Of a DNA stretch of 64,000 nucleotides, positions 36,047-44,277 are shown piece by piece. The DNA comes from JANRLL01 sp033762715. Lineage in GTDB: Bacteria; Pseudomonadota; Alphaproteobacteria; Rickettsiales; SXRF01. Every line of letters begins with the position of its first letter. The first letter of the stretch is position 1. Below the pieces are notes generated by a model that was given only the letters and a program-made list of their open reading frames with translations, was not told where the DNA came from and searched no databases. The position numbers and the translations under genes are program-made. The stretch lies in NCBI GenBank assembly GCA_033762715.1, contig JANRLL010000016.1:186001-250000 (forward strand). Direction: 5' to 3'.

Positions 36047-37174
36047 ATGCCTGCTCAGAATAGCTGCTATGTGTGTATTATGGATGACACCGATCCGGAT
36101 ATTATCTATTCGGGCGAGCAGGGCTGTAATCATTGTATCAATGCGAGAAGACGCATTGCCGAGGAATATTTCCCCAACGCAGAAGGCGAGGCATTGCTAG
36201 CGCGTCGTGTTGAGACGATACGCGATGCCAGCCGAAAAAATCAATATGATTGCGTAGTGGGTATTAGCGGCGGGGTGGATAGCAGCTATGTGGCGCTGAG
36301 GGCAAAAAAACTGGGGCTTCGCGTATTGGCCGTGCATCTGGATAATGGCTGGAACTCGGAACTTGCAGTTAAAAACATTGAAAATATCGTGGTTAAACTC
36401 GGCATTGATTTAGTGACCCATGTGATTCGCTGGGAAGAAATCAAAGACCTGCAGCGAGCCTATTTTGAGGCGGGCGTGGTAGATGTGGAAGCCATTACCG
36501 ATCATGCGATTTTCGCGGTGCTGTATCATCAGGCGGCGAAACATAATATCCGCTATATTCTGTCGGGCAGCAACGTGGCAGGTGAGTCGATTATGCCGAC
36601 GGCCTGGAGCTATGATCAGCGCGATGTGCGCAATCTGAAGGCCATACATAAACGCTATGGCCGCGCGCCGCTTAAAACCTTCCCGCTACTGTCTCCCAGC
36701 CGTTTTCTCTATTACGTCTTTGCCAAGCGGATTAAATTCCTGCCGATCCTTAATTACATGCCTTACGTGAAAACCGATGTGATGGAAGAGCTGGCTCGTG
36801 AGCTGGATTGGAAGCCCTATCCGAATAAACATGGCGAATCGCGCTTTACCCGCTTTTTCCAGGATTATTACCTGCCGACGCGCTTTAGCTACGATAAGCG
36901 CAAAGCGCATTATTCCAGCCTGATTGCCGCCGGCCAAATGGCCAAGGAAGATGCGCTGGCACATATGAATAAACCGGCTTACCGGCCCGAGGAGTTAGAC
37001 AGCGATTTGGAGTTTGTGCTGAAAAAGCTGGAATATAGCCGTGAGGAATGGCAGCGTATCATGCAAGCGCCGACAAAGAAACATCTTGATTTTCCTAATA
37101 ATTACTGGATGTTTTCCCCTAAGAATGGTATTACGCGCTATATTAAGCGCTATGCGAAGGCAGGAGTAGGATAA
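36047..37174 (+). CDS. N-acetyl sugar amidotransferase (WbpG/PseA family, copy 2)
   Basis: Protein of 375 residues with Cys7, Cys10, Cys27 and Cys30 as a zinc-finger-like set and a canonical PP-loop SGGVDSS at residues 74-80. It is only distantly similar to copy 1, whose loop reads SGGKDGG. TTG 36029 would add six residues, but ATG 36047 is preferred. It heads the wbpB-wbpE-wbpD group, so the 3-acetamido group of a 2,3-diacetamido uronic acid is a likely target, as for WbpG in P. aeruginosa. Confidence 0.8.
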   Translation: MPAQNSCYVCIMDDTDPDIIYSGEQGCNHCINARRRIAEEYFPNAEGEALLARRVETIRDASRKNQYDCVVGISGGVDSSYVALRAKKLGLRVLAVHLDNGWNSELAVKNIENIVVKLGIDLVTHVIRWEEIKDLQRAYFEAGVVDVEAITDHAIFAVLYHQAAKHNIRYILSGSNVAGESIMPTAWSYDQRDVRNLKAIHKRYGRAPLKTFPLLSPSRFLYYVFAKRIKFLPILNYMPYVKTDVMEELARELDWKPYPNKHGESRFTRFFQDYYLPTRFSYDKRKAHYSSLIAAGQMAKEDALAHMNKPAYRPEELDSDLEFVLKKLEYSREEWQRIMQAPTKKHLDFPNNYWMFSPKNGITRYIKRYAKAGVG

Positions 37175-37175
37175 G

Positions 37176-38255
37176 TTGGCACAAGAATCATTGGGATTTG
37201 CCCTGGTTGGCTGTGGGCGGATTGCGCAAAAACACGCGGAAGTTTTGTCGAGCAAAATAAAGCAAGGCCGCTTGGTTGCCGTATGCGATATCGTGGCCGA
37301 ACGCGCTAAAGAGCTCGGCGAAAAATACAAAGTTCCCTATTACACCGATATGCATGAAATGATGCAGGCGCAACGCGCTGCGGTGGATGTCATCACGATT
37401 CTGACCGAAAGCGGTTATCACGCACGTGACTGCCTGGCGCTCACGCAATATGGCAAACATATTGTGGTGGAAAAGCCAATGGCGCTTACGCTGGAAGATG
37501 CCGATGCGATGATTGCTGCCTGCGACCGCGCGGGGGTTAAACTCTTTGTGGTAAAACAAAACCGTTTCAATCTGCCGGTGCAGCGCATGCGCAAAGCATT
37601 GGAGCAGGGGCGTTTTGGTAAGTTGGTGATGGGTACGGTGCGTGTGCGTTGGTGCCGCACGCAGGCCTATTACGATCAGGCTAGCTGGCGTGGCACTTGG
37701 GCCTTAGACGGGGGTGTGTTCACCAACCAAGCGAGTCACCATATTGATTTGCTGGAATGGATGCTGGGTGAACCTGAATCCGTATTTGCTTATGCCAGAA
37801 CAGCGCTGGTGAATATCGAAGCGGAAGATACGGGTGCGGCGGTGATCCGCTTTAAAAGCGGCGCGATCGGTATTATCGAAGCCACTACTGCGACGCGTCC
37901 TAAAGATACGGAAGGTTCACTCTCGCTTCTGGGTGAGCGCGGCATGGTGGAGATTGGTGGCTTTGCCGTCAATCAAATGAAAATCTGGCAATTTAGCGAT
38001 ATGAAACCAGAAGAAGCAGGTAACTTGGATGACTATAGCGAATTTCCGCCCAACGTGTATGGCTTTGGTCATGCGTCGTATTTGAATCATGTGGTCGATG
38101 CGGTTTTGCATGGGCATCCGTCGCTGGTGGATGGGCTGGAAGCGCGCAAATCGCTGGAGCTGATTCACGCACTGTATCGCTCGGTTGAAACCGGTGAGCA
38201 AGTGACAATGCATAACCGCGACAAGATTATCAAGCTAGGGAGCAAAGCAGCATGA
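37176..38255 (+). CDS. wbpB: Gfo/Idh/MocA-family UDP-GlcNAcA 3-dehydrogenase (WbpB/WlbA-like)
   Basis: Protein of 359 residues: Rossmann start FALVGCGRIAQKHAEVL, catalytic EKPMALTLEDA and a C-terminal alpha/beta domain with GGVFTNQASHHIDLLEWMLG. WbpB/WlbA oxidises C3 of UDP-GlcNAcA to the 3-keto form. The start is TTG 37176, with AGGAG a few bases upstream and no ATG nearby. Stop overlaps the aminotransferase start (ATGA). Confidence 0.82.
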   Translation: MAQESLGFALVGCGRIAQKHAEVLSSKIKQGRLVAVCDIVAERAKELGEKYKVPYYTDMHEMMQAQRAAVDVITILTESGYHARDCLALTQYGKHIVVEKPMALTLEDADAMIAACDRAGVKLFVVKQNRFNLPVQRMRKALEQGRFGKLVMGTVRVRWCRTQAYYDQASWRGTWALDGGVFTNQASHHIDLLEWMLGEPESVFAYARTALVNIEAEDTGAAVIRFKSGAIGIIEATTATRPKDTEGSLSLLGERGMVEIGGFAVNQMKIWQFSDMKPEEAGNLDDYSEFPPNVYGFGHASYLNHVVDAVLHGHPSLVDGLEARKSLELIHALYRSVETGEQVTMHNRDKIIKLGSKAA

Positions 38256-39388
38256 GCTCAGCTGCGGCGTCGGCACAGCCAAAACGTCAGGGCGATATTC
38301 CCCTGGTGAATTTGGCGCGGCAATATCAAGAGATTGAAAGCGATGTGAAGCTTGCGATCGAGCAGGTTCTCAAAGATCAGCAATTTATTTTAGGTCCGCA
38401 CACCAAGCGCTTTGAAGAGGCGTTTGCGAAACTGCTGGGGGTTCCGCAGGTGATTGGCTGCAGCAATGGCACGTCGGCGATCTCGCTGGTGTTGGAAGCG
38501 TCCGGCGTGGGTGCAGGCGACGAGGTGATTACCGTGTCGCACACATTTATTGCCACGGTCGAAGCGATTTACCGCGTGGGTGCTACGCCGGTATTCATTG
38601 ATATTGATCCGGCGACCTACAACATGAATCCGGCGCTGATTGAAGCGGCCATTACCCCACGCACCAAGGCGATTATTCCGGTGCATATTTACGGCACGCC
38701 CTGCGACATGCAGGCGATCATGGCAATTGCTGATAAACATAATTTGCTGGTGGTGGAAGATACGGCGCAAGCGCATATGGCGGCCTTTAATGGTAAGCCG
38801 CTGGGACTTTGGGGCAAGGCTGCGACCTATAGCTTTTACCCAGGCAAAAATTTAGGCGCGTACGGTGATGCGGGCGCCATCGCCACGGGTGATGAGCAGC
38901 TGGCTCAGCGCGTTCGCCAATTGCGCGATCATGGCCGCATGGCCAAATATGAGCACGATATGATCGGTCATAATGAACGCATGGATGCGATACAGGCTTC
39001 GATATTATCGGTTAAACTGCCGCATCTGACACGCTGGACCGAGAACCGCCGGATGCTCGCAAACCATTACCGCAAACGGCTGGACGGATTTAAGATCATG
39101 CAATCGCCTGCGGGCGGTGAAAGCGTCTATCACCTGTTTGTGCTGGAAGTAAGCAACCGTGAACAAGTGCTGGATACGCTGAAACAAGCCGGTGTGCATG
39201 CGGGCATTCATTACCCCATACCGGTGCATAAACAACCAGCGGTAACTGCACGACTGCCAAAAACACTGTCGCTGCCAGCAACAGAATTAGCCGCCTCGCG
39301 CATCATGAGCCTGCCCATTTGTGGCAGCACCACTACTGATGAGGTGGATTATGTGTGCGATGTATTTTTGGGTGTTGCCAAACCATGA
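38252..39388 (+). CDS. wbpE: PLP-dependent 3-aminotransferase (WbpE/WlbC-like)
   Basis: DegT-family protein of 378 residues with VNLARQYQEIESDV, SNGTSAISLVLEA, and the PLP lysine in YSFYPGKNLGAYGDAGA. WbpE turns the 3-keto sugar made by WbpB into the 3-amino sugar, and is known to act together with it. It is coupled on both sides (ATGA). Confidence 0.83.
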   Translation: MSSAAASAQPKRQGDIPLVNLARQYQEIESDVKLAIEQVLKDQQFILGPHTKRFEEAFAKLLGVPQVIGCSNGTSAISLVLEASGVGAGDEVITVSHTFIATVEAIYRVGATPVFIDIDPATYNMNPALIEAAITPRTKAIIPVHIYGTPCDMQAIMAIADKHNLLVVEDTAQAHMAAFNGKPLGLWGKAATYSFYPGKNLGAYGDAGAIATGDEQLAQRVRQLRDHGRMAKYEHDMIGHNERMDAIQASILSVKLPHLTRWTENRRMLANHYRKRLDGFKIMQSPAGGESVYHLFVLEVSNREQVLDTLKQAGVHAGIHYPIPVHKQPAVTARLPKTLSLPATELAASRIMSLPICGSTTTDEVDYVCDVFLGVAKP

Positions 39389-39948
39389 GCGGTTATATCC
39401 ATCCTTCTGCGATTATCGATGAAGGCTGCCAGATTGGCGAAGGTACGAAGATTTGGTGTTTCTCTCATATTCTGCCTGGCGCAGTCATTGGTGATAATGT
39501 GATCATTGGCCAGAACGTGTTTATCGGAAGCCTGGTACGCGTTGGCAATCGCTGCAAGATTCAAAATAATGTGAGCCTCTATACCGGTGTAATTTTGGAA
39601 GATGGCGTGTTTGTCGGCCCATCGGCCGTGTTTACCAATGTGCTCACCCCGCGTGCGGAAGTAGAGCGCAAAGATGAATTCATGCCGACCCATGTGGACC
39701 GCGGTGCAACGATTGGGGCAAACGCCACCATCGTTTGCGGCAATAGCATTGGTGCCTATGCCACGATTGGCGCAGGCTCGGTGGTGACCAAGCCGGTTCG
39801 GCCACATGCACTCATGGTGGGTAATCCAGCGCAGCAGATGGGCTGGGTGAGCCATGCGGGTGATGTCTTGCCGCCATCGCTGGTGTGCCCGCGCGAAGGC
39901 CGGAAATACCAGGTAACACCCGCCGGCGCATTGGTGGAGAAGGTGTAA
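39385..39948 (+). CDS. wbpD: UDP-amino-sugar N-acetyltransferase (WbpD/WlbB-like)
   Basis: Left-handed beta-helix acetyltransferase of 187 residues. Hexapeptide repeats run from IHPSAIIDEGCQIGEGTKIW onward, and VFTNVLTPRAEVERKDE is typical of WbpD/WlbB. It acetylates the 3-amino group, giving UDP-GlcNAc(3NAc)A. ATG 39385 overlaps the previous stop; the ten extra upstream codons belong to that gene. A WbpI-type 2-epimerase is not found in the window. Confidence 0.83.
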   Translation: MSGYIHPSAIIDEGCQIGEGTKIWCFSHILPGAVIGDNVIIGQNVFIGSLVRVGNRCKIQNNVSLYTGVILEDGVFVGPSAVFTNVLTPRAEVERKDEFMPTHVDRGATIGANATIVCGNSIGAYATIGAGSVVTKPVRPHALMVGNPAQQMGWVSHAGDVLPPSLVCPREGRKYQVTPAGALVEKV

Positions 39949-39950
39949 GT

Positions 39951-41168
39951 ATGCGCATTTGGTATCTCAATCATTATGCCTCCACCCCCGATCAGCCGAT
40001 GACAGGGGCTTATTACTTGATGCAGGCCATGGCGGAAGAGGGGCATGACATTACGGTGTTTGCTTCCGGCTTTCACTATCACCGCCGCAAAGAACTGCGC
40101 TTGTCGGGCAGGCTTTTTTCTAAGCGCGAAAATTTTGGCCCACTGAAATTCATTTGGATTCGTACCATTCCCACGACGGGCAGAGCACTGACGCGCTTTC
40201 TCAATATGCTGAGCTATACCTTTGTAACATTAGGTGTAGCCCTGTTTACCAAACCCAAACCTGAAGTAATTATTGCCACTTGTCCGCATCCATTTGCGGG
40301 TGCATTGGGCTGGGCTTTATCTAAATGTTTCCGCGCAAAATTTGTGTATGAAATTCGCGATATTTGGCCAGAAAGCCTAACCGAAGGTGGTGTGGTCTCG
40401 ACGACTCATCCGCTGGTGCGCTTGATGTATCACCTGCAACGCTTCTTATATAAGAGAGCTGATTTAGTAGTAAGTGTATTGCCCAAACTCGATAGTTATC
40501 TCGAAGAACGCCATATTGCGTATCAGCAGTTTTTATGGGCACCCAACTGCGTATTGATCGATGCAGAAAAACTACCAACGCCGCATGATATTGCCTATCA
40601 GCCCAGCCCATTTATTATGATGTATCTGGGCGGGCATTCGCGCTATCAGCGTCTCTATACTTTGTTGGATGCCGCGCTAATCCTGCAATCGCAAGGCGTC
40701 AGCTCTATTCGCCTGGTTCTGGTTGGTGATGGGTCGGAAAAGCAAAATCTGATCGAGAAAGCACGTTCGATGGGGCTTACAAATATTGAGTTTTGGGATT
40801 CCGTGCCTCGCAGTGAGATTATGTCAGTAGCGGCCAAAGCGGATGCTTTCTTGTTGCATTTTCAGGCCGTGCCTTTGCTCAAATACGGCATTAGCAACAA
40901 TAAGCTCTGTGATTATATGTTAGCTGCGCGTCCGATTGTATTTGCAGCAGAAGCAATCAATAATGCGGTAGAAGAAACCCGCTCAGGTGTTTCGATTCAA
41001 CCCGAAAATCCACAAGCCATGGCAAGTGCTATCCAGCAACTTGCACAATTATCACCTGCCGAACGACATGAGATGAGTGTGCGTGCGCAAGCGTATGCCA
41101 TCGAACATTATGATGTGCGCAAACAAGCGCAGAAATTGACCGCCGTTTTAGCTAAAATCTCTAAATAA
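39951..41168 (+). CDS. Glycosyltransferase family 4 (WbuB-like)
   Basis: GT-B protein of 405 residues. IWYLNHYASTPDQPMTGAYY and VYEIRDIWPESL are strong WbuB-type markers, and the donor loop contains YGISNNKLCDYMLAARPIVF. It probably adds an amino-sugar or uronic acid to the lipid-linked glycan. ATG 39951 follows GGAGAAGG and lies two bases after the wbpD stop. It closes the plus-strand right arm before a terminator. Confidence 0.82.
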   Translation: MRIWYLNHYASTPDQPMTGAYYLMQAMAEEGHDITVFASGFHYHRRKELRLSGRLFSKRENFGPLKFIWIRTIPTTGRALTRFLNMLSYTFVTLGVALFTKPKPEVIIATCPHPFAGALGWALSKCFRAKFVYEIRDIWPESLTEGGVVSTTHPLVRLMYHLQRFLYKRADLVVSVLPKLDSYLEERHIAYQQFLWAPNCVLIDAEKLPTPHDIAYQPSPFIMMYLGGHSRYQRLYTLLDAALILQSQGVSSIRLVLVGDGSEKQNLIEKARSMGLTNIEFWDSVPRSEIMSVAAKADAFLLHFQAVPLLKYGISNNKLCDYMLAARPIVFAAEAINNAVEETRSGVSIQPENPQAMASAIQQLAQLSPAERHEMSVRAQAYAIEHYDVRKQAQKLTAVLAKISK

Positions 41169-41192
41169 AAAAGCCGCACCAGGCGACTTTTT
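41167..41192. terminator. Bidirectional intrinsic terminator between GT4 gene and tRNA-Arg
   Basis: The arms around 41168-41177 and 41183-41192 pair with one mismatch (C against A) around a five-base loop. A run of five T follows on the plus strand, and six A on the left give a T run on the minus strand. It should end the glycan operon and also the minus-strand tRNA transcript. Confidence 0.65.
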
Positions 41193-41198
41193 GGAAAA

Positions 41199-41275
41199 TG
41201 GCGGACCCGGAGCGACTCGAACGCCCGACCTTTTGATTCGTAGTCAAATGCTCTATCCAACTGAGCTACGGGTCC
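41199..41275 (-). tRNA. tRNA-Arg (anticodon ACG)
   Basis: On the minus strand the acceptor GGACCCG pairs with CGGGTCC, followed by discriminator G and an encoded CCA. The D stem is GCTC/GAGC, the anticodon stem TTTGA/TCAAA with loop CTACGAA, and the T arm has TTCGAGT. The 77 bases fold as a standard cloverleaf. It bounds the right side of the glycan locus. Confidence 0.95.
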
Positions 41276-41401
41276 TTATCCAATTTTGTTATGTTTGCCT
41301 GCTTACTTGCATTTTTTACGCTTCGGTTGCTTATGTAAGATTAAACTACATCCCGCTACCGTTCCCAAAAACGCTTCGCATCAGGTTAAACCTAACGAAA
41401 T

Positions 41402-41422
41402 TTCTACCATCGATCGGTAGAA
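41402..41422. repeat. Inverted repeat, possible operator or RNA hairpin
   Basis: TTCTACC and GGTAGAA form a perfect 7-base inverted repeat around ATCGATC, which is itself nearly palindromic. No T run follows, so it is not a classical terminator. It sits about 115 bases before the exported-protein gene. Confidence 0.35.
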
Positions 41423-41479
41423 GAGGCGGCAAACTAGCTAAGTTATCTTAAAATAACAAGGGTTTTTTATAAATGCTCG

Positions 41480-41508
41480 TTGACCCCCCTGGGGCTTTTA
41501 ATTATCAT
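41480..41508 (+). promoter_or_regulatory. Candidate sigma-70 promoter for the exported protein gene
   Basis: TTGACC (41480-41485) and TATCAT (41503-41508) have a 17-base spacer and lie about 30 bases before ATG 41538. A C-run then G-run lies in the spacer. Confidence 0.45.
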
Positions 41509-41537
41509 GTAAAGCATAATCAAATAAGGATAATTTG

Positions 41538-42170
41538 ATGCGTACCTCATCAGTCGTTGCTTTTTCAGCCGCTCTTGCCACATTGGCTCTTCCCTTCGCA
41601 CTCTCTGCTGAAGTAGGAAGAGTAGGTGCGCCTAACTATGAAAGACCTATTCCTCCAGGCAAACAGCGTAACGAAAAAACCCTAGGAAATGCCCCATTAG
41701 AGCAAGCGCCTGATGATTTATCGCAATCGTCTTCCGCGCCGGCTTCGCCGCAGCCAGAAGATGATGCCTGGACACGCCAGAAAGATGGCGGACCATTGGT
41801 ATTTGAATATAACAAGCCACAACAAGCAGCACCCACCAAATCATATGTGGAAGAGGCAGAGCCCGCTAAACCAGCTGGACCAACCAAGCCCCTCGTGGTG
41901 GTACGCTTTAATCAGAAGCGCGTTTATTTCCAGCCAAGCCTGGATCTGGGTGTGAAGTTGGCGCAGGAAAAAGATCCGAAGGCACATTTCCATGTAGTGT
42001 CATCGATTCCTAAAGGCCTAAGCAAACGCCAAAAGGAAAATGCGAAACAGAACCTACAAGAGGTGCTAGGGCATCTCAATAGCAAGCGCGTGACGAACGT
42101 GAGTTTTGAAACCAAAGAATATGATGGTGACACACAACAAGTCACTGTTGACGTCAGTCGCAAACCATAA
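41538..42170 (+). CDS. Exported protein of unknown function
   Basis: Protein of 210 residues with a clear signal peptide (basic MRTSS, hydrophobic core, ALSAEV cleavage region), a Pro/Gln/Ser-rich middle (about 30-115) and a conserved-looking C-terminal domain beginning PLVVVRFNQKRVYF and containing FHVVSSIPKGLSKRQKENA. That tail recalls small periplasmic alpha/beta domains seen in alphaproteobacterial hypothetical proteins, but I do not assign it. ATG 41538 has AAGGA at seven bases. It is convergent with rpmJ. Confidence 0.7.
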   Translation: MRTSSVVAFSAALATLALPFALSAEVGRVGAPNYERPIPPGKQRNEKTLGNAPLEQAPDDLSQSSSAPASPQPEDDAWTRQKDGGPLVFEYNKPQQAAPTKSYVEEAEPAKPAGPTKPLVVVRFNQKRVYFQPSLDLGVKLAQEKDPKAHFHVVSSIPKGLSKRQKENAKQNLQEVLGHLNSKRVTNVSFETKEYDGDTQQVTVDVSRKP

Positions 42171-42210
42171 TCTAGAAATAATTAGGCGAACGAACCTAAG
42201 CCGTAGGCAA

Positions 42211-42336
42211 TTAGCCTTGGCGTGCTTTGAAACGTGGGTTCTTTTTGTTGATCACGTATACGCGGCCTTTACGACGAACTACACGGCAGTCTTTGTCGCG
42301 TTTTTTAGCAGATTTTAATGAGCTCAACACTTTCAT
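42211..42336 (-). CDS. rpmJ: 50S ribosomal protein L36
   Basis: A 41-residue frame reading MKVLSSLKSAKKRDKDC and ending in NPRFKARQG is L36 of the longer YkgO-like type. Three of the four zinc-binding residues of the classical form are missing, and only one Cys (DCRVV) is left, as in zinc-free L36 variants. The gene is monocistronic; its start is preceded by a perfect TTGACA box about 60 bases upstream. Confidence 0.93.
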   Translation of the reverse strand: MKVLSSLKSAKKRDKDCRVVRRKGRVYVINKKNPRFKARQG

Positions 42337-42392
42337 GGTCTTATTCCCGCAATATAAAATGAGAGGCACTTCTAGACTATCTAACTAACTGT

Positions 42393-42398
42393 TGTCAA
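42393..42398 (-). promoter_or_regulatory. Candidate -35 box upstream of rpmJ
   Basis: The minus strand reads TTGACA here. A -10 box is not obvious at 16-18 bases (TCTAGA or TAGAAG), so the promoter call is weak. Confidence 0.3.
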
Positions 42399-42414
42399 CC
42401 GCAATTCTGCAGCT

Positions 42415-44277
42415 TTATGCAGCCTGGTTGATTTTTGTGGCCGTTTCGGTGGCAATGCTCGTGGTTAAATGGGTAACTCCGTGGCGAGTTTTCTCCCAAA
42501 AATAAGGTTTTACAATAAGTTGCCATAGAGCTTTGTAGCTGGCTACAGAATGGAGGAATAAATAGAGCGGATAGCAGGCAACGGCCATGGCCATATTGGC
42601 TTGGTCCGAACGGTAAAGCCGCCAGCAATAGCTGGTAAAATACCAATGGCTTAAGACATGAATAGCCAGGTTGATAACGCCTGCCCAGATAAGCCATAGA
42701 GGGAAGGGAGTGTTTTCCAGGGTGATAAGTTCGGCTGCCCATAAACCCATAATCAGCCATACGAGCGGTGCGCTGACGAAAGCAAAACACGATAGGCCAA
42801 AGGTACATTGAATCCCAATAAAGCCTTTAAGCCCCAGCGTGCGATACATGGTAATGGGCCGGCGCATATGGACCAGCCAGGTTTGCATATAACCTTTGAT
42901 CCACCGCGAACGTTGCTTGATCCAGGGAATGATCGAGATAGGGCATTCTTCCAAAGTATAGGAATCTATCATGGCTGTTTTCCAGCCGCGGCTTGCGATA
43001 CGGATACCTAAATCAGCGTCTTCGGTCACGTTATATGGATCCCATTCGCCGAGCTCGCGCAGGGTTGAAAGGCGGATATGGTTGCTGGTGCCACCGAGCG
43101 GAATAGGTATGCCCAGGCGCTCAAAGCCTTTCAGCATGACGTGAAACAGCATGGCATATTCCAATGAGAAAAAGCGCGTAAGCCAATTTTCACTGGCATT
43201 GTAATAGTTGAGTCGCGCTTGCACGCAGACCACATCTTCCGGCAATGCACGAAACGCAGCAATCGCCTTTTTCAGCTGCTTTGGTTCAGGCCGATCATCC
43301 GCATCGAAAATCGTGATGTATTCTCCACGCGCAAAACGTAGCGCATAGTTGCAGGCCTTGGGTTTAGTGCGTGGCTGGCTGGGTGGAACGCGAATAATGT
43401 CAAAATTATAATGCGGCTTACAGCTTTGAGCTGCCTGCAACGTCTCTTTATCATCTGCTTCCAGTACCAGTTTGATGTCGAGCTTGGCGCGCGGATAATC
43501 TAAATCATACAGGTTGCGTAGTAACCCATCCACGCTTTCGGCCTCACGATACATTGGCACTAAAATCGTATAGAGCGGAAGCTCGGCTTCAGGAACAGGA
43601 GGATGAAATTGCGCAACGGTTGCGCGTTGTCCCCAGGCAAAAATTTGGCATTTGAACAGGGTGTTTAGGAAATATGCGGCATGGCAGATGATGCCAATCG
43701 ACACCAATGATAATTTAGGAAAGGTAGAGGATAATATTAATGTGGTTGCGGCAAGGCCGATCAGAAGCCAGCGCCAGTTGGCGGCCATACTGGTGCGTGC
43801 TGAGGCGAGGGGGAATTGTTGCCACAGCAAAAGCCTGCTTTCTTCTTCCAACGCGTTGCCGAAAGATTGTTCGATCGTACGGCGTATATCAAAAGGCGAA
43901 GTGATTACGTAGGAAATGCGGTGTCCAAAAGTGGATTGGGCCCAACTGATTACAGCATCCGATAATTCGGTGGTGGCGATAATGATTTGCTCATCGCGTT
44001 GGCGCCATGGAATCGCACGCAACTTTAGGCACACATTAGGATCGGCTTGCTTAAGCAAATCAGGATCCGGTGGTGTTTTGAGCAAATTGACAAAGGCCAG
44101 CCCATAATGCTCAGCGATCGCGCGATATAAATTGAGGTAATTCACACTGCCTTCGGCAATCAGAATATCACCTAGCCGCTCTCCGCTTATCGCTTGGAGC
44201 CGGAGCGCTTGATCTAGCTGCTCTTGTTCGATCAGGCTATGCTTTACCAGTAGTGAGCCAAGCAATGCAGTTTTCAT
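42415..44277 (-). CDS. Membrane GT2 glycan synthase with N-terminal MshEN-like domain
   Basis: Protein of 620 residues. Residues 1-140 resemble the GspE/MshE N-terminal domain, with GSLLVKHSLIEQEQLDQAL and a second motif RLGDILIAEG at 34-43; MshEN domains can bind cyclic di-GMP. Two hydrophobic segments (about 168-205) precede a processive-type GT2 domain with DAD 325-327, TED 418-420 and QRSRW 455-459. Further membrane segments lie at about 487-545 and near 570. The layout is related to NfrB of E. coli, where GT2 and MshEN are combined in the other order. ATG 44277 has GGAGG at eight bases; the five upstream codons belong to the previous gene's end. The adjacent outer-membrane protein may export the product. 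Confidence 0.75.
   Translation of the reverse strand: MKTALLGSLLVKHSLIEQEQLDQALRLQAISGERLGDILIAEGSVNYLNLYRAIAEHYGLAFVNLLKTPPDPDLLKQADPNVCLKLRAIPWRQRDEQIIIATTELSDAVISWAQSTFGHRISYVITSPFDIRRTIEQSFGNALEEESRLLLWQQFPLASARTSMAANWRWLLIGLAATTLILSSTFPKLSLVSIGIICHAAYFLNTLFKCQIFAWGQRATVAQFHPPVPEAELPLYTILVPMYREAESVDGLLRNLYDLDYPRAKLDIKLVLEADDKETLQAAQSCKPHYNFDIIRVPPSQPRTKPKACNYALRFARGEYITIFDADDRPEPKQLKKAIAAFRALPEDVVCVQARLNYYNASENWLTRFFSLEYAMLFHVMLKGFERLGIPIPLGGTSNHIRLSTLRELGEWDPYNVTEDADLGIRIASRGWKTAMIDSYTLEECPISIIPWIKQRSRWIKGYMQTWLVHMRRPITMYRTLGLKGFIGIQCTFGLSCFAFVSAPLVWLIMGLWAAELITLENTPFPLWLIWAGVINLAIHVLSHWYFTSYCWRLYRSDQANMAMAVACYPLYLFLHSVASYKALWQLIVKPYFWEKTRHGVTHLTTSIATETATKINQAA

Noticed and set aside
41191..41451. 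86-codon plus-strand frame beginning over the tRNA
   Set aside because: Its N-terminal residues are the well-known false translation of an antisense tRNA gene; the cloverleaf on the minus strand is complete.
42171..42210. TTAGG/CCTAA inverted repeat as a terminator between the exported protein and rpmJ
   Set aside because: The stem is only five bases with an eight-base loop and no T run follows on either strand.
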